Shown: positions 6,945 to 16,468 of the stretch, one piece after another
How the letters are laid out: every line of letters begins with the position of its first letter
How positions within the stretch are numbered: position 1 is the first letter of the stretch
DNA from: an uncultured Blautia sp.
Lineage (GTDB): Bacteria; Bacillota_A; Clostridia; Lachnospirales; Lachnospiraceae
Direction of reading: 5' to 3'
NCBI GenBank assembly: GCA_905209435.1
Contig: CAJLTE010000039.1
Location: 1-25,389, forward strand
Length of the DNA stretch: 25,389 nt
Position numbers and translations under genes: made by a program
The notes under the pieces: model-generated
Told to the model about the DNA's origin: nothing
Database searches by the model: none
Seen by the model: the letters and a program-made list of their open reading frames with translations, nothing else

Positions 6945-7799
6945 TCACATATTCTCTTCAAATTCCTCTATAGAAGCAGCTTTCAGCGAAAGCTGAAACC
7001 ATGCATTAAGTTTATCAAGATCTGTTTCAGAAACGATTTTTTCCTTTAATTCAGCAGAAGTACAAAATCTGGATTCCAGCGAGCTAAGAAGACATTGGAG
7101 TATCATTTCTCGTCTTCCTTCCTCTCTTCCTTCCAGCTTTTCATTACGCATCATTTCTTCTAACAGCATATACCGTTCCTCCATCCCATGATCCAACTTG
7201 ATGTTATCAATCGTATTCTGCAGATGTCTGACAAACGGATCCTCTGTTAAAATATTTTCTGTGCGCCCGGTGTTTTTTACATAGTCCAGAAACTGTAATA
7301 ATTCTTACGGAATATCTTTCCGGTTCTTCCCATGTGCATTAAGGTAAACAGTCTCAACTCCATCATTCACAAGATTCCCTGTTTCCCTGCAGTACGTTCC
7401 TGTCGAATAACGGTACAGGCCATCTCCAAATGGATCAAAGTCACAGATAAAAATAACATACGTATCAGGCAGATTCTCATAAGAATCTCCGGTCAGTAAT
7501 GCATCCATATCAATCTGATCATGGTAATAACGACCTCTTTTGGGAAGAAATTTCTGCAAGGTAACCTGCATTTCCACATTAAACCGTGTCCTGTTTGCAT
7601 CTGCCGCATAAACATCCAGACGAACACCGTGATATTCTGAGTGATATGCCATGGTCTTCTCCGTCTGGATGTGTACCTCTGATATCGGAATCCCCAATGC
7701 CAGTTCCAATACTCTGCGACAAATTTCAAGGTCAGACATCACCGCTGCAAACATAAAAGCATCCCTGATTGTCAGATCTTTAAATTTTCTGGTTGCCAT
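6945..7799 (-). pseudogene. Rpn-type PD-(D/E)XK transposase/nuclease, broken by one stop codon
   Basis: One reading frame of 284 codons runs from ATG 7799 to the stop at 6945, interrupted only by TAA at 7305-7307 (codon 165). The N-terminal 164 residues have the Rpn/PDDEXK_2 pattern: KDLTIRDAFMFAAVM, then LDVYAAD (Asp 62) and FNVEMQ (Glu 76, Gln 78) as the nuclease core. After the stop the frame goes on with family sequence (ELLQFLDYVKNTGR, then DNIKLDHGMEERYMLLEEMM) and ends in the usual charged REEGRR tail. Rpn proteins are recombination-promoting nucleases. The short product keeps the core residues but lacks the C-terminal part, so activity is doubtful. AAGGA precedes the ATG and a good promoter is intact, which points to recent damage or a sequencing error. 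Confidence 0.85.
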
Positions 7800-7838
7800 T
7801 CTTCCGTCCTTTCTGAAACATAAGAACTCTATGGGCTT

Positions 7839-7867
7839 AGTATAACCCCGGAAAGCAGATTCGGCAA
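7839..7867 (-). promoter_or_regulatory. Promoter for the Rpn-type gene
   Basis: TTGCCG (7862-7867) and TATACT (7839-7844) are 17 bases apart on minus, about 40 bases before the ATG at 7799. Confidence 0.6.
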
Positions 7868-7888
7868 GAAAAAGTTTTCGACAGATTT

Positions 7889-8725
7889 TTATATGTTTCG
7901 CCTTTCCTCTTTCGGAATCAGCTCATAGTCATACATAACCTCCGAATGATTGTCCAGAACCAATTCCCTGTGAACAGGCTTTTGAGTTTCTTTATCTAAC
8001 GTTTCTTTATATATCTTTGAAACTCTGTAATATTTTTCTCCCTCTTTCTGAAAATGGTGTCCTTCTTCCACAAGACGATATGCATATTCTATCGGATGTT
8101 CACTTCGTAGTTCTGCACATAGCTGCTCATTTTCACACCATATAAGAAGCTGAAAAGCCTGATCTGTATTATTCTTAAATCTGTAATCTCCATTGTTATA
8201 AAAAACTGAAGTTCCGGAACTGAACGGAACTCTTTTCCCCTCATCCGGTGCCAGGGCATCTGAATGACTGTGAAATTCCGTTACTGTCAAAGGGCTGTGC
8301 AATATCAGTCTGTGTATAGTGTTTCCCAGATTACACAACCCGCCTCCTGTTCCCGGTATAAGCTTATTTTTTATGATCACACGCCCATCTCTGTATCCTT
8401 TTCGCTTTGTAGTTTTTCCAACCTGTTTCCAAAAAGAAAACGTTTCCCCTGGATAAATCATAATCCCGTTTATCGTTTTATTTGCAAGTGCAATGTTAAC
8501 TGCTTTATTTTCCTGTAAAACCGGATCAATTCCCTTTCCACTTTTTATCAGATGCGAATGATATTCCGATACAAGATTTGGAAGTTTCTCATTACTGATT
8601 TTTCCCGCAAATTTTTCTTTACTCAACATATTTTGCACATGACGTTTTGCAATTTCTTTCTGTAAAGAAATCTTATAGCACGTTGGATTAATATCGCAAA
8701 ACAGCTTATTTCTATTCCACAGCAT
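7889..8725 (-). CDS. VanW family protein
   Basis: A 278-residue protein with the VanW core: ETFSFWKQVGKTTKRKGYRD, then GTGGGLCNLGNTIHRLILHS (usual motif GGGLCQ, here with Asn for Gln), then TEFHSHSDALAPDEGKRVPF and a FxxNTDxxFQLLIW block. VanW-like proteins occur as an accessory in some vancomycin-resistance clusters and widely in clostridia, often in envelope contexts; their biochemical role is not established, and nothing here indicates a resistance cluster. There is no signal peptide. ATG at 8725 has AGGAG about twelve bases upstream, a long spacer. It starts 18 bases after the HAD phosphatase gene and is the last gene of that operon. I see no clear terminator in 7868-7888. Confidence 0.88.
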   Translation of the reverse strand: MLWNRNKLFCDINPTCYKISLQKEIAKRHVQNMLSKEKFAGKISNEKLPNLVSEYHSHLIKSGKGIDPVLQENKAVNIALANKTINGIMIYPGETFSFWKQVGKTTKRKGYRDGRVIIKNKLIPGTGGGLCNLGNTIHRLILHSPLTVTEFHSHSDALAPDEGKRVPFSSGTSVFYNNGDYRFKNNTDQAFQLLIWCENEQLCAELRSEHPIEYAYRLVEEGHHFQKEGEKYYRVSKIYKETLDKETQKPVHRELVLDNHSEVMYDYELIPKEERRNI

Positions 8726-8743
8726 TTTTTCTTTTGTCTCCTG

Positions 8744-9268
8744 TCAGTAAAAATTTTTCATGCCTATTTTCCCGCCTCTTTGGATATCGCAGCACATTAA
8801 TATTATTTTTTCCAGTATTCTCCTTTTGCCAAACCACTTTTCTTCCGGCAACCGGATAAAATCAACCAGTACACTGTCTATTCCGCATTTATTTGCGCCA
8901 TATATGTCTGTAAATATCTGATCTCCCACACATATACATTCCGATTTTTGTAAATGCAGTAATTCCATCGCTTTCAGATATCCGCTAATATCCGGCTTTC
9001 CGGCATCTGCTACATAAAGTGTATCAATATTTCTGATAAAACGTTTGATTCTGTCTTCACTGTTATTGGAAAGCATAACTGTTTTTAATCCTGTCTGATG
9101 GATTCTCTGAAACAAACTGTCTATTGCTTCCGTTGAATCATCTCCATGATGCACCAGTGTATTATCTATATCGAACAGAATTCCACGATATCCTTCTTCA
9201 TATAGTTCTGCGTAATCAATCTGAAAAACATTCTGCACGCGACGACTCGGATAAAAATTTCTAAGCAT
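8744..9268 (-). CDS. YqeG-type HAD superfamily IIIA phosphatase
   Basis: A 174-residue protein with all four HAD motifs: DIDNT (Asp 33, Asp 35, Thr 37), LSNN (Ser 67), GKPD (Lys 91) and GDQIFTD (Asp 116, Asp 121). The N-terminal YPSRRVQNVFQIDYAEL leader and the overall length match the YqeG family, putative cytosolic phosphatases with no settled substrate. ATG at 9268 overlaps the last 8 bases of the TIM-barrel gene, so the two are probably translationally coupled; GGAG lies seven bases before the ATG. In this locus YqeG sits with a barrel protein and VanW, not with the aroE/yqeH neighbourhood I associate with it elsewhere. Confidence 0.92.
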   Translation of the reverse strand: MLRNFYPSRRVQNVFQIDYAELYEEGYRGILFDIDNTLVHHGDDSTEAIDSLFQRIHQTGLKTVMLSNNSEDRIKRFIRNIDTLYVADAGKPDISGYLKAMELLHLQKSECICVGDQIFTDIYGANKCGIDSVLVDFIRLPEEKWFGKRRILEKIILMCCDIQRGGKIGMKNFY

Positions 9269-9959
9269 TTAAATTCTCCATGTATGTAACTACTTTATCA
9301 ATCTGTTCTGCAATATCATTTCCAAAAACATGATCAAAAAAAGCACTCCCAATTGTAAAAAAGCGGGCATTTGTCTCCGCTATCTCTTCCAATCTCTGAT
9401 AACCGTTCACACTACCTGCAATACAGACCGGAGCATCTATTTCTGAAGTAATGTTTCTGTTCAGCTGTACTGCATCTCCAACATATCGATACCCCAAAAG
9501 GTCAATTCCATAGATACCTTTTTTCAGGTATTCTTTTCCTTCTACGACCATCTGTGCAATCCCACCGTCAAGAACAGAAGGTCTTTGTGTAATCTTTCCT
9601 ACAAAAGGCATATATTTCAGATGATTTTCTTTACAGAAATCATTTACCGAATCAGAGAAAACTGTTCCCATTAAAATATCACAGTTACATTCCACAGCCA
9701 TTTCAGCACCCTTCAGGCATTCCTCTTCTGTGTAAGCCACAACCTCCAAAACAGTTGTCTTTCCACAGGATTTCATATAAGAATACAGCTTCTTCATTTG
9801 CTCCAATGGCAGACCTTCTTCTTTAAATCCCCAGTATGCAGCTTTTGTATTCCTGCATTGTTCAAATACTTCATATGCATTGCTTACAGTAATATCATTG
9901 TGAGTCAGCATAACAATTAACTCAGGTTTTTTATGCATTTCTTTGTTCCTCTTTTTCAT
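9261..9959 (-). CDS. Putative TIM-barrel protein of unknown function
   Basis: A 232-residue protein whose alternating strands and helices suggest a (beta/alpha)8 barrel: LIVMLTHNDIT at strand 1, AAYWGFKEEGLP, TTVLEVVAYTEEE, CDILMGTVFS, YMPFVGKI, GIDLLGYRYVG, APVCIAGSVN, then RFFTIGSAFF at the C-terminal end. The GIDLL, CIAGSVN and FFTIGSAFF pieces resemble phosphate-binding ends of barrel enzymes, so a sugar-phosphate or nucleotide-like ligand is possible but unproven. I do not recognise a named enzyme. ATG at 9959 has AAAAGG in front; ATG at 9938 after AAGAGG is an alternative start. It is the first gene of the barrel-HAD-VanW set and begins 60 bases after the large secreted-protein gene, with no clear promoter between. 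Confidence 0.82.
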   Translation of the reverse strand: MKKRNKEMHKKPELIVMLTHNDITVSNAYEVFEQCRNTKAAYWGFKEEGLPLEQMKKLYSYMKSCGKTTVLEVVAYTEEECLKGAEMAVECNCDILMGTVFSDSVNDFCKENHLKYMPFVGKITQRPSVLDGGIAQMVVEGKEYLKKGIYGIDLLGYRYVGDAVQLNRNITSEIDAPVCIAGSVNGYQRLEEIAETNARFFTIGSAFFDHVFGNDIAEQIDKVVTYMENLNA

Positions 9960-10019
9960 ATTCTGCCTTTTGTTTTATAGATGTCTCTTGTTTGCCTCTA
10001 AATTCTTTTACTTCCATTT

Positions 10020-12194
10020 CTACTTCCGGTTTCCTGAATACTTCACATAAGCATCTGGGCATACGCTCTGTACAGAAGTAAGGGCTGCATTTGCCTCACT
10101 TTCCGTCGAATAAACGCCGGCTGTTACTACGTAAAATTTTTCAGTGTTGAGATTACTCCAGTCTGTGGTAACATATACTCTGGCATCAAAGCCGCTGGCC
10201 TTTAATGTTTCGGCATAAGAACTAGCTTCCCCTTCTTCTTTGCCTCCATAACACCAGATCCCGTAAAACGAGGTATCTTCAGATTGCTGTGCTGTTGTCC
10301 CACTCAATTGATCTCTTAAGTTTTCTAACATTTTTTCATTTGCTTTTTCGTAGTTATTAAATTCTGCGCTGATCTGATCATCCGTTTTAGACGGGTCCGG
10401 CTGATACCAGCTTTTTGTCTGAAAATATACAGCAATCTCGTCTGACTTAAATACTCTTCCATGACGTGCAAATATCTCATTGATTGCAGTCTGAATATCA
10501 TCCAGACTAAACCCGGTAATTTCTTCTTCACTGATATATCTGGATGCAACATCCGGAATCAGATATTCTGAAGAATCTCCTTCTGAACTGCTCTGATTTG
10601 AAATCGGATGCGAATTAATCGGAAATTCCTCTATATTTTCCGGTATCTCTTCTGCCTGATCCTCAATCGTGCAAGTAAATCCATCCAGTATCTCCCGCGA
10701 ACCGTTGCTCATCCATTGATTAATCACCTCTGATGAACAGGAAGTATCTCTTACCATCCGCAGAACACTGTATAAGCAATCATTACTATCCGCAGTCATA
10801 TTTTCAAAATAAACTTCCGGGCTGCTAAAACCAAGAGAACAAAATTTTTCAAGTTCGCTGCTGTAGCTTCCCTCAAAGTTTTCCCAAAGCTGATCAATGG
10901 GGGAACCGGTGAAGTAAAGTTCAGCGGTTTCATCAATGGTTTTCAGTTCTCCATCTTCCAGACGAAATCCCTTGAAGAACCACTCCTGTCCATCGGCTAT
11001 AATTCCTACATCATACTCTTCATAGAAAAATTCATAAGTCCCATTATATTTGCGAAAGAAAACCGAGTCCTCCTCTTTTACACATCTTCCATCAAGACAG
11101 TTGCGGGTTATCATCTCCCCATATGAGGAAAGTGTTACCACCTCCTGATCGGAAGTAATTTTCCATGATTCACCATCCTTTTTCAGAAGCAGGAAATGCA
11201 GTACCTTTTCCAATTCATCCTGCGCGCTGCTGTCATAGGAAACACTGAAGATCTCCTCATCTCCGTCTCCATCAAAATCCATGGAATAAGCTGCCAATAT
11301 TCCACTTTCCATGTCAGGATACAGTGCACTATAATTGTTCTCGTCTCTTTGCAGACTTAAGTTATATACCTGATTTCCTACATATTGCAAACCTTTCACC
11401 TTGGCAGCAATTTGGGCTGCGTCAGAAATCTCGGCTGGGGAAATTATTTCCTGAGAATCTGCATTTTCCTCATGTCCGGTATCTTCATTCTGGTTGCCTT
11501 TCTCTTCTTCACCAGTGTCATATTGTGGAGTTTCTTCAAAAGAATCTAATTCATAAAACGGAATCTCCTGCATACGACTTTCAAATTCCGCCCATACTTT
11601 ATCATCAATTTTCTCTCCTAATGGATCTCCGTTTTCATCTTCACATGAATAACGATACTGTCTTTCATAATTTCCACCAAATTTCTTTACATCAATAGAT
11701 TGTTTATGTATAGTAAAATTTTTTTCTACTTTATCCTTTATCTGATATAAAGTATAGCTCACGTGATCAGCCAGTTTCATATTTACAACAATTCCGTTAC
11801 CTTTTGGCATATAGTACATTTCACCATTGCCACTATTTTGCCAGTTGTCTAACACACCAATTAATTGTACTTGTGCATCTTTATACTGATAAAAACTATA
11901 TTCATAATGCATATCTTGGGTATTGAGCCCTTTTATAATCAGTTCTTTTTTCTGATCATTATTCACATCATAAACAGCATACATCATTGTATCCAGATTT
12001 CCCATATCAGCTGAGTAATCTTTTCCCATCAGAAATTCCCTGTATGCTGTTTCTTCTTCCGAATCTCCCATTTCACTATAAGAATCATTTGTTTCTGCGT
12101 TTACACTCGCAGTACATAGCAGCATTAAGTATAAAAATGAAACTACTAAAAACAGGATTCGGATTTTACAATATTTTCTCGTTATTTTTTGCAT
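10020..12194 (-). CDS. Large secreted protein with YARHG and SPOR-like domains
   Basis: A 724-residue protein starting MQKITRKYCKIRILFLVVSF, a signal peptide with cleavage near VNAE. Two calcium-loop-like segments (VYDVNNDQKKELII, MDFDGDGDEEIFSVSY) suggest two repeats of an FG-GAP-like domain. A low-complexity acidic linker (about 220-245) separates them. At about 550-625 lies a YARHG domain (TAINEIFARHGRVF), an extracellular module of wall-associated proteins. The last 75 residues (FYGIWCYGG to YVKYSG) resemble a SPOR domain, which binds peptidoglycan stripped of stem peptides. A role at the cell wall is likely; the exact task is unknown. I chose ATG at 12194 over an upstream in-frame codon because GAGGAGAAATAAAAAT leads into it. 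Its upstream DNA is paralogous to that before the Fn3 gene at 18594. Confidence 0.88.
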   Translation of the reverse strand: MQKITRKYCKIRILFLVVSFLYLMLLCTASVNAETNDSYSEMGDSEEETAYREFLMGKDYSADMGNLDTMMYAVYDVNNDQKKELIIKGLNTQDMHYEYSFYQYKDAQVQLIGVLDNWQNSGNGEMYYMPKGNGIVVNMKLADHVSYTLYQIKDKVEKNFTIHKQSIDVKKFGGNYERQYRYSCEDENGDPLGEKIDDKVWAEFESRMQEIPFYELDSFEETPQYDTGEEEKGNQNEDTGHEENADSQEIISPAEISDAAQIAAKVKGLQYVGNQVYNLSLQRDENNYSALYPDMESGILAAYSMDFDGDGDEEIFSVSYDSSAQDELEKVLHFLLLKKDGESWKITSDQEVVTLSSYGEMITRNCLDGRCVKEEDSVFFRKYNGTYEFFYEEYDVGIIADGQEWFFKGFRLEDGELKTIDETAELYFTGSPIDQLWENFEGSYSSELEKFCSLGFSSPEVYFENMTADSNDCLYSVLRMVRDTSCSSEVINQWMSNGSREILDGFTCTIEDQAEEIPENIEEFPINSHPISNQSSSEGDSSEYLIPDVASRYISEEEITGFSLDDIQTAINEIFARHGRVFKSDEIAVYFQTKSWYQPDPSKTDDQISAEFNNYEKANEKMLENLRDQLSGTTAQQSEDTSFYGIWCYGGKEEGEASSYAETLKASGFDARVYVTTDWSNLNTEKFYVVTAGVYSTESEANAALTSVQSVCPDAYVKYSGNRK

Positions 12195-12242
12195 ATTTTT
12201 ATTTCTCCTCGGGTGACATTGCGACATTGAGGTCAGACCTCA
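12178..12242 (-). repeat. Paralogous upstream block, copy 1
   Basis: Two blocks here match the region at 18625-18710 on the same strand: block one TGAGGTCTGACCTCAATGTC (12223-12242), and block two from the ribosome site through the first codons, encoding MQKITR (12178-12208; about 27 of 31 positions agree by eye). Between the blocks this copy has about 14 bases and copy 2 about 37. GAGGTC-N-GACCTC is itself a palindrome. Confidence 0.8.
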
Positions 12243-12345
12243 CTGCTGTTTTCTTCTCTTTGGGCTGTTTTGCTTTATTTTATAGGCATTTGCTCGACAA
12301 GGGGGTAACAAGTATTGCCGCAAATGCTGCATTTTTTTGACTTAA
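12243..12345 (-). pseudogene. Possible decayed 3' end of a crp/fnr-like gene
   Basis: Upstream of block one the sequence reads AGA GAA GAA AAC AGC AGT GAG GTC TGA, i.e. REENSSEV-stop, while the Crp/Fnr gene at 18701 ends KETSNNEV-stop with the same GAG GTC TGA. Further up, in another frame, AAILVTPLSSKCL looks like a helix-turn-helix of the Crp type (compare VASYLNMTPECFSRML). Frames do not join without indels, so this would be a degenerate remnant. It is a weak call from eye alignment. Confidence 0.25.
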
Positions 12346-12460
12346 TACTTCTTTGCGAGGCATTCTTCGTTTATAGTAAATTGCCTAGATAGTCAGGATA
12401 CTGTTATATCCAAGGTCTTTCTTTTTTAGTAAGAAATTTTCCTAAATAAATTACATTACC

Positions 12461-12488
12461 CCTGAACAGTAACACCTGAATCGTAACT
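12461..12488. repeat. Two tandem 14-bp repeats downstream of the LRR protein gene
   Basis: CCTGAACAGTAACA (12461-12474) is followed directly by CCTGAATCGTAACT (12475-12488), 11 of 14 positions the same. They lie 27 bases past the stop of the 1317-aa gene. Apart from these and the items above, I see no gene and no clear terminator in 12346-12514. Confidence 0.5.
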
Positions 12489-12514
12489 CCTATTTTCAAC
12501 TACGTATTACTTGG

Positions 12515-15500
12515 TTATTTCACAACAACCATTTTACTGCCAGACCATGCACTATATACTGTTTTTCTGTTTGCAGTTCTGTATGCCCGTACTCTTACAT
12601 AATACGTTTTCTTTGATGTCAGCTTCTTGATTATTGCAGAGTATTTTTTTGTACCTGCTATTTTCACTGTTTTAGCCTTGGCAAAATTCTTGCTGGTGCT
12701 ATACTGAATCTGATAACCCGTACTGCCTACTATGGTTTTCCAGTTAAGCGTAATATATTTTTTTCCTGCCTTCAGACTGGAAATTACACCTGTTCTTAAA
12801 ACAATTTTAAATGTTGCTTTGCCTGAACACTTTTTATAAGTTCCTTTACCTGATACCGTGACGGTTGCTGTTCCTATGTTTTTATTGTTGGTATATTTTG
12901 CCGTGTAGTATTTGTTAGAAAGTTTCTTTCCTTTGTAGGTTACGGTAATGGATGGGATTTGTGTTTTACCGTTATATGCAAGTGTTGTTTTAGATAATTT
13001 TATATTCAGCGAACCTTTAATTTCAGAAGATATCTGCGAGTCTATATCAATAAATTTAAATTCATTTTTCTGAGCGTACTGCTCAACAGAACTGTTCTTT
13101 TTACCATAAATTATAAATCCAGAAACTTTTTTCACATGAGAATCATACCCCAAAGAAAACTCTCCTATTTGTGGATTTCCATTTATTTTAATAGCCTTTA
13201 TCCCTGTTCCTAAAAATGCATATCCTTCTATGTTTTTTATGTTTTGGGGAAGCTCAATATTAGTTAATTTATTACAATGCTCAAAGGCTCCATATCCGAT
13301 ATTTGTAACACTTTCTGGTATTATTACACTTTTCAATTTTACACACTCGCAAAATGCATAAGAATCAATTGTCTCTACCCCCTTGGGAAGCCTTATACTT
13401 TCTAAATTTTTATTAAAACTAAAACTATTTATTATTTTAATCTTTAAATTTTCTGGAACAATAACATTTATATCATTTCCTATATATTTCACTAGCTTTG
13501 AATCTTGAACCACAAACTTGATTTCTCCCGATGGCTTAAACCATCTAATTTCTCCGCCGTAATTTTTCAATATAGTTTCAGCTTTCCAATCTTCTGAACA
13601 ATATATTCTAACTTTGCTGTTAGAAAATGTACTAGATCCCATTTCTGGCACATCTCCTGCAAAGTGTAGCTCCTTTTCTTTCTCCCAATCACTGAATGCC
13701 TCACTTTTTATCCTTGAAACACTAGATGGAATATCCATTCGTTCCAGGCTTTTATTACCGCCAAATGCATCCTCTCCAATAATCTGTACATTTTCAGGAA
13801 CTGAAAAACTTCTTTTGTCACTACAATAACGATATAAAACAGACATATCTTTTGAATACAATACATCTTCTAAAGCTTTAAAATACATGTTATTATCGCT
13901 TACCATTATATGCTTTAATGAAGTATAACTAAATGCATAGTTTCCTATTTCTTCAATTCCCGTCCCAATATATACATTTGACAAATTGAGACATTTATTA
14001 AATGCAGATTCCCCTATTATTTTTACGCTGTCGGAAACTTCCACACTCCAAATATTAGCAAATAAGCTTGCCTTCGGATTTCCTACGGCTCCTCCCCAAA
14101 AAGCATACTCTCCAATTTCTGTGATTCCATCTTCTACAATTATCCTACGAATTTTATTATAAATATTTCTAAAATATTCTGTCTGATATTTCTGATGTCC
14201 ACTATCGCCTTTCCATTCCCCAATAACTTTTCCGGTCCCACTAATTCTTAAAAGCCCGTCCTCATACAATTCATACCTTGCATCATCGCCACATTTTCCC
14301 TCAGCAACAATTTTATATTCTTCATTACTATCATCATATGTATCTTTTGTCACATCAATCTCTTTTTTGTCTTTTGTCATAAGGCTATATGACGCATTGT
14401 TAATTCTTGGAATAGATGGAATCATCGTTGTATATTCCGTCCCCTTTTCCAATGGAACATTATTTATATTAACTCTTCTTATGCATTCACCATCTTGGTA
14501 TTCTTCTACCGAGTACTCCATTGTACCCTGATCTGTACCTTCCAACTTGATCTTATAATTATCTTTTGTTAGGTACACATATTTTTGGTCTCCATTTACT
14601 GCCAAAAATACTTCATCACTAGTATCTACAATCATATCATCCACTACTGAAGCACATAAATTTTCAGCATTATCATATACATATATATTTACCGGACAGT
14701 GAACAAGTACCTTCTTTCCATACCTGTAGATATAATTTGAAGTCTGTTTTGCAGCTTCACTTTTTACATTTGTTATATTTCCCATTGTTGCATTACGTGC
14801 CAGCCTATATATTTTTCCTGAATAATCACCATCCATTAATGTATTAATCGGCTCCTGAACAAACATGCTGGCTATTTCATTAGCCCTATCCCCCCAGGCT
14901 TCATCATAAGCTATCTGCAAATAATCTAACATAGTATTCGCAAAGGCTTCCATATTAGCATACGTTATAATGCCAGTTCCCTCCAACAGTGAAGAATTAC
15001 CTGTTGATACAGAATAATTAATTTGAGCCATTGCTGCAAAAGGAGAATTATCTCCACTAGAATAACTACTCATTGGAATATCAAATTTAATTTTTACATT
15101 GCCGTTATTTTTTGTTTCTCCTTCCATGTTAATTATAATATCAGTTGATTTATAAAATACAAATGAGCTATAAGTAACATGAAGTTTTTTTAATATACTG
15201 TCACGAACTTTTTTTCTAAGATTATCAGAAACCTGATGAAAGAAATTGCTATCTTCCACATAATCAGCATTAATAATTTCTGCTATATATACCGCAATAA
15301 ATCGTTGCATCTCATTGATTTGTTCTGCCGAAAAGTATTCATTCAAATTAGCATCCAGTGCAATCGCTGTACAGTTCATCAGATTTTTCTGCATTTTTGT
15401 AAATGCTTTATTTCTATCAGTATTCTTATTCTTAGCAACAAGCTGTTTCTGCTGCTGGTCCTGATTTCCTATACTGATTATCGTATCTTTACATTCAACA

Positions 15501-16468
15501 GTAGTTCCGTCTTCCTTCACAAGAGTTGCACTAAGTGTGGATTTTTCTATTGTTTCTGTCGGTACATATTTATTTTCAACATATATGTCATAATTATAGC
15601 TGATTGGATTTTTCAAAGACAAATTGATCTGCTTTTCTGATACTTCTGTAATTTCTTTTTTGAATATCTTTCCTGTCGTACCAAAATTCAAATGATCCCC
15701 AATCTTTAAATTTACCTGTTTTACCGGGATAGCTAAACCTGATATTTTCTGTAACACTTCTTTTGTATATTTACTTTCGCCAAAATATTCACTATACGCC
15801 TGATACTTACAATAAATTCTTACTGCAGCTGTAATTTTATCCGTATTATAGCCACCGTTCTGATAGAAAAAAGAATCTGGTGTTGCATTTACCGCAATAC
15901 AAGGTTGCACTAATTCACTAATTGGCTCTATATCGTCTATTTTTTCATCCTCTAGCATATATACAACCTGTTCTCCAATAAATAGGTCTATACGAAGATT
16001 GACATTATTTGTTATATTGTATTTGCATCCATCAATCACAAATACAAATTGTTCAGTTTCTGACTGCGGCCAGTAAATCTGTTCCAATTTTCCTACATAA
16101 ATACTATCTTCTAATTGCTTTTCGCCTATGGAATCAGTAAACAGTTCCTCAGTTTCCGATATCTCATTAACTTCTGTGTTTTCTATATCAGCATCTAAAT
16201 CTTCTGATTCAATTTCCACATTATTTTCATCGCCGAAATTTTTTTCTATTGTATCATCTATATCTATTTCATCAATTGTCGCCTCATCTTCATTGCTACC
16301 GTCCTCTAAAGCTGATGCCATACTATTGTCCGCTTCCGAATCATTAGTCTGCGCATCATCTACAAAGATACTTTCAGTTCCACTAAAATCAATTTCCGCG
16401 GCATTTATCATAATTAATTGGCAGCTCATTGTGACTGCTAATATCATTGCAATAAGTTTTTTCTTCAT
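12515..16468 (-). CDS. Giant surface protein with BspA-type leucine-rich repeats and Fn3-like end
   Basis: A 1317-residue secreted protein. Signal peptide MKKKLIAMILAVTMSC with cleavage near NAAE; then a very acidic, Ser/Asp/Glu-rich stretch to about 115; then a long unassigned region (about 120-760); then LRR_5/BspA-type repeats (about 780-1135) with the usual I-P-x-x-V-x-x-I-x-x-x-A-F spacing, e.g. IPESVTNIGYGAFEHC and LPQNIKNIEGYAFLGTG. A bacterial Ig-like module with YNGKTQIPSITVTYKGKKL follows (about 1159-1222), and an Fn3-like domain ends the protein (about 1226-1317, KTYYVRVRAYRTANRKTVYS). No LPxTG or SLH anchor is visible. BspA-like proteins bind host or microbial surfaces; adhesion is an inference. 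ATG at 16468 has AGGAGG seven bases upstream; the codon before it is TTG. Confidence 0.9.
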   Translation of the reverse strand: MKKKLIAMILAVTMSCQLIMINAAEIDFSGTESIFVDDAQTNDSEADNSMASALEDGSNEDEATIDEIDIDDTIEKNFGDENNVEIESEDLDADIENTEVNEISETEELFTDSIGEKQLEDSIYVGKLEQIYWPQSETEQFVFVIDGCKYNITNNVNLRIDLFIGEQVVYMLEDEKIDDIEPISELVQPCIAVNATPDSFFYQNGGYNTDKITAAVRIYCKYQAYSEYFGESKYTKEVLQKISGLAIPVKQVNLKIGDHLNFGTTGKIFKKEITEVSEKQINLSLKNPISYNYDIYVENKYVPTETIEKSTLSATLVKEDGTTVECKDTIISIGNQDQQQKQLVAKNKNTDRNKAFTKMQKNLMNCTAIALDANLNEYFSAEQINEMQRFIAVYIAEIINADYVEDSNFFHQVSDNLRKKVRDSILKKLHVTYSSFVFYKSTDIIINMEGETKNNGNVKIKFDIPMSSYSSGDNSPFAAMAQINYSVSTGNSSLLEGTGIITYANMEAFANTMLDYLQIAYDEAWGDRANEIASMFVQEPINTLMDGDYSGKIYRLARNATMGNITNVKSEAAKQTSNYIYRYGKKVLVHCPVNIYVYDNAENLCASVVDDMIVDTSDEVFLAVNGDQKYVYLTKDNYKIKLEGTDQGTMEYSVEEYQDGECIRRVNINNVPLEKGTEYTTMIPSIPRINNASYSLMTKDKKEIDVTKDTYDDSNEEYKIVAEGKCGDDARYELYEDGLLRISGTGKVIGEWKGDSGHQKYQTEYFRNIYNKIRRIIVEDGITEIGEYAFWGGAVGNPKASLFANIWSVEVSDSVKIIGESAFNKCLNLSNVYIGTGIEEIGNYAFSYTSLKHIMVSDNNMYFKALEDVLYSKDMSVLYRYCSDKRSFSVPENVQIIGEDAFGGNKSLERMDIPSSVSRIKSEAFSDWEKEKELHFAGDVPEMGSSTFSNSKVRIYCSEDWKAETILKNYGGEIRWFKPSGEIKFVVQDSKLVKYIGNDINVIVPENLKIKIINSFSFNKNLESIRLPKGVETIDSYAFCECVKLKSVIIPESVTNIGYGAFEHCNKLTNIELPQNIKNIEGYAFLGTGIKAIKINGNPQIGEFSLGYDSHVKKVSGFIIYGKKNSSVEQYAQKNEFKFIDIDSQISSEIKGSLNIKLSKTTLAYNGKTQIPSITVTYKGKKLSNKYYTAKYTNNKNIGTATVTVSGKGTYKKCSGKATFKIVLRTGVISSLKAGKKYITLNWKTIVGSTGYQIQYSTSKNFAKAKTVKIAGTKKYSAIIKKLTSKKTYYVRVRAYRTANRKTVYSAWSGSKMVVVK

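Noticed and set aside
7889..8725. VanW as sign of a vancomycin-resistance cluster
   Set aside because: No ligase, dehydrogenase, dipeptidase or two-component genes nearby; VanW-like proteins are common in clostridia.
9931..10017. 28-codon minus ORF (MEVKEFRGKQ...) between the YARHG and barrel genes
   Set aside because: Weak ribosome site, highly charged low-complexity product, and most of it overlaps the barrel gene start; not enough to call.
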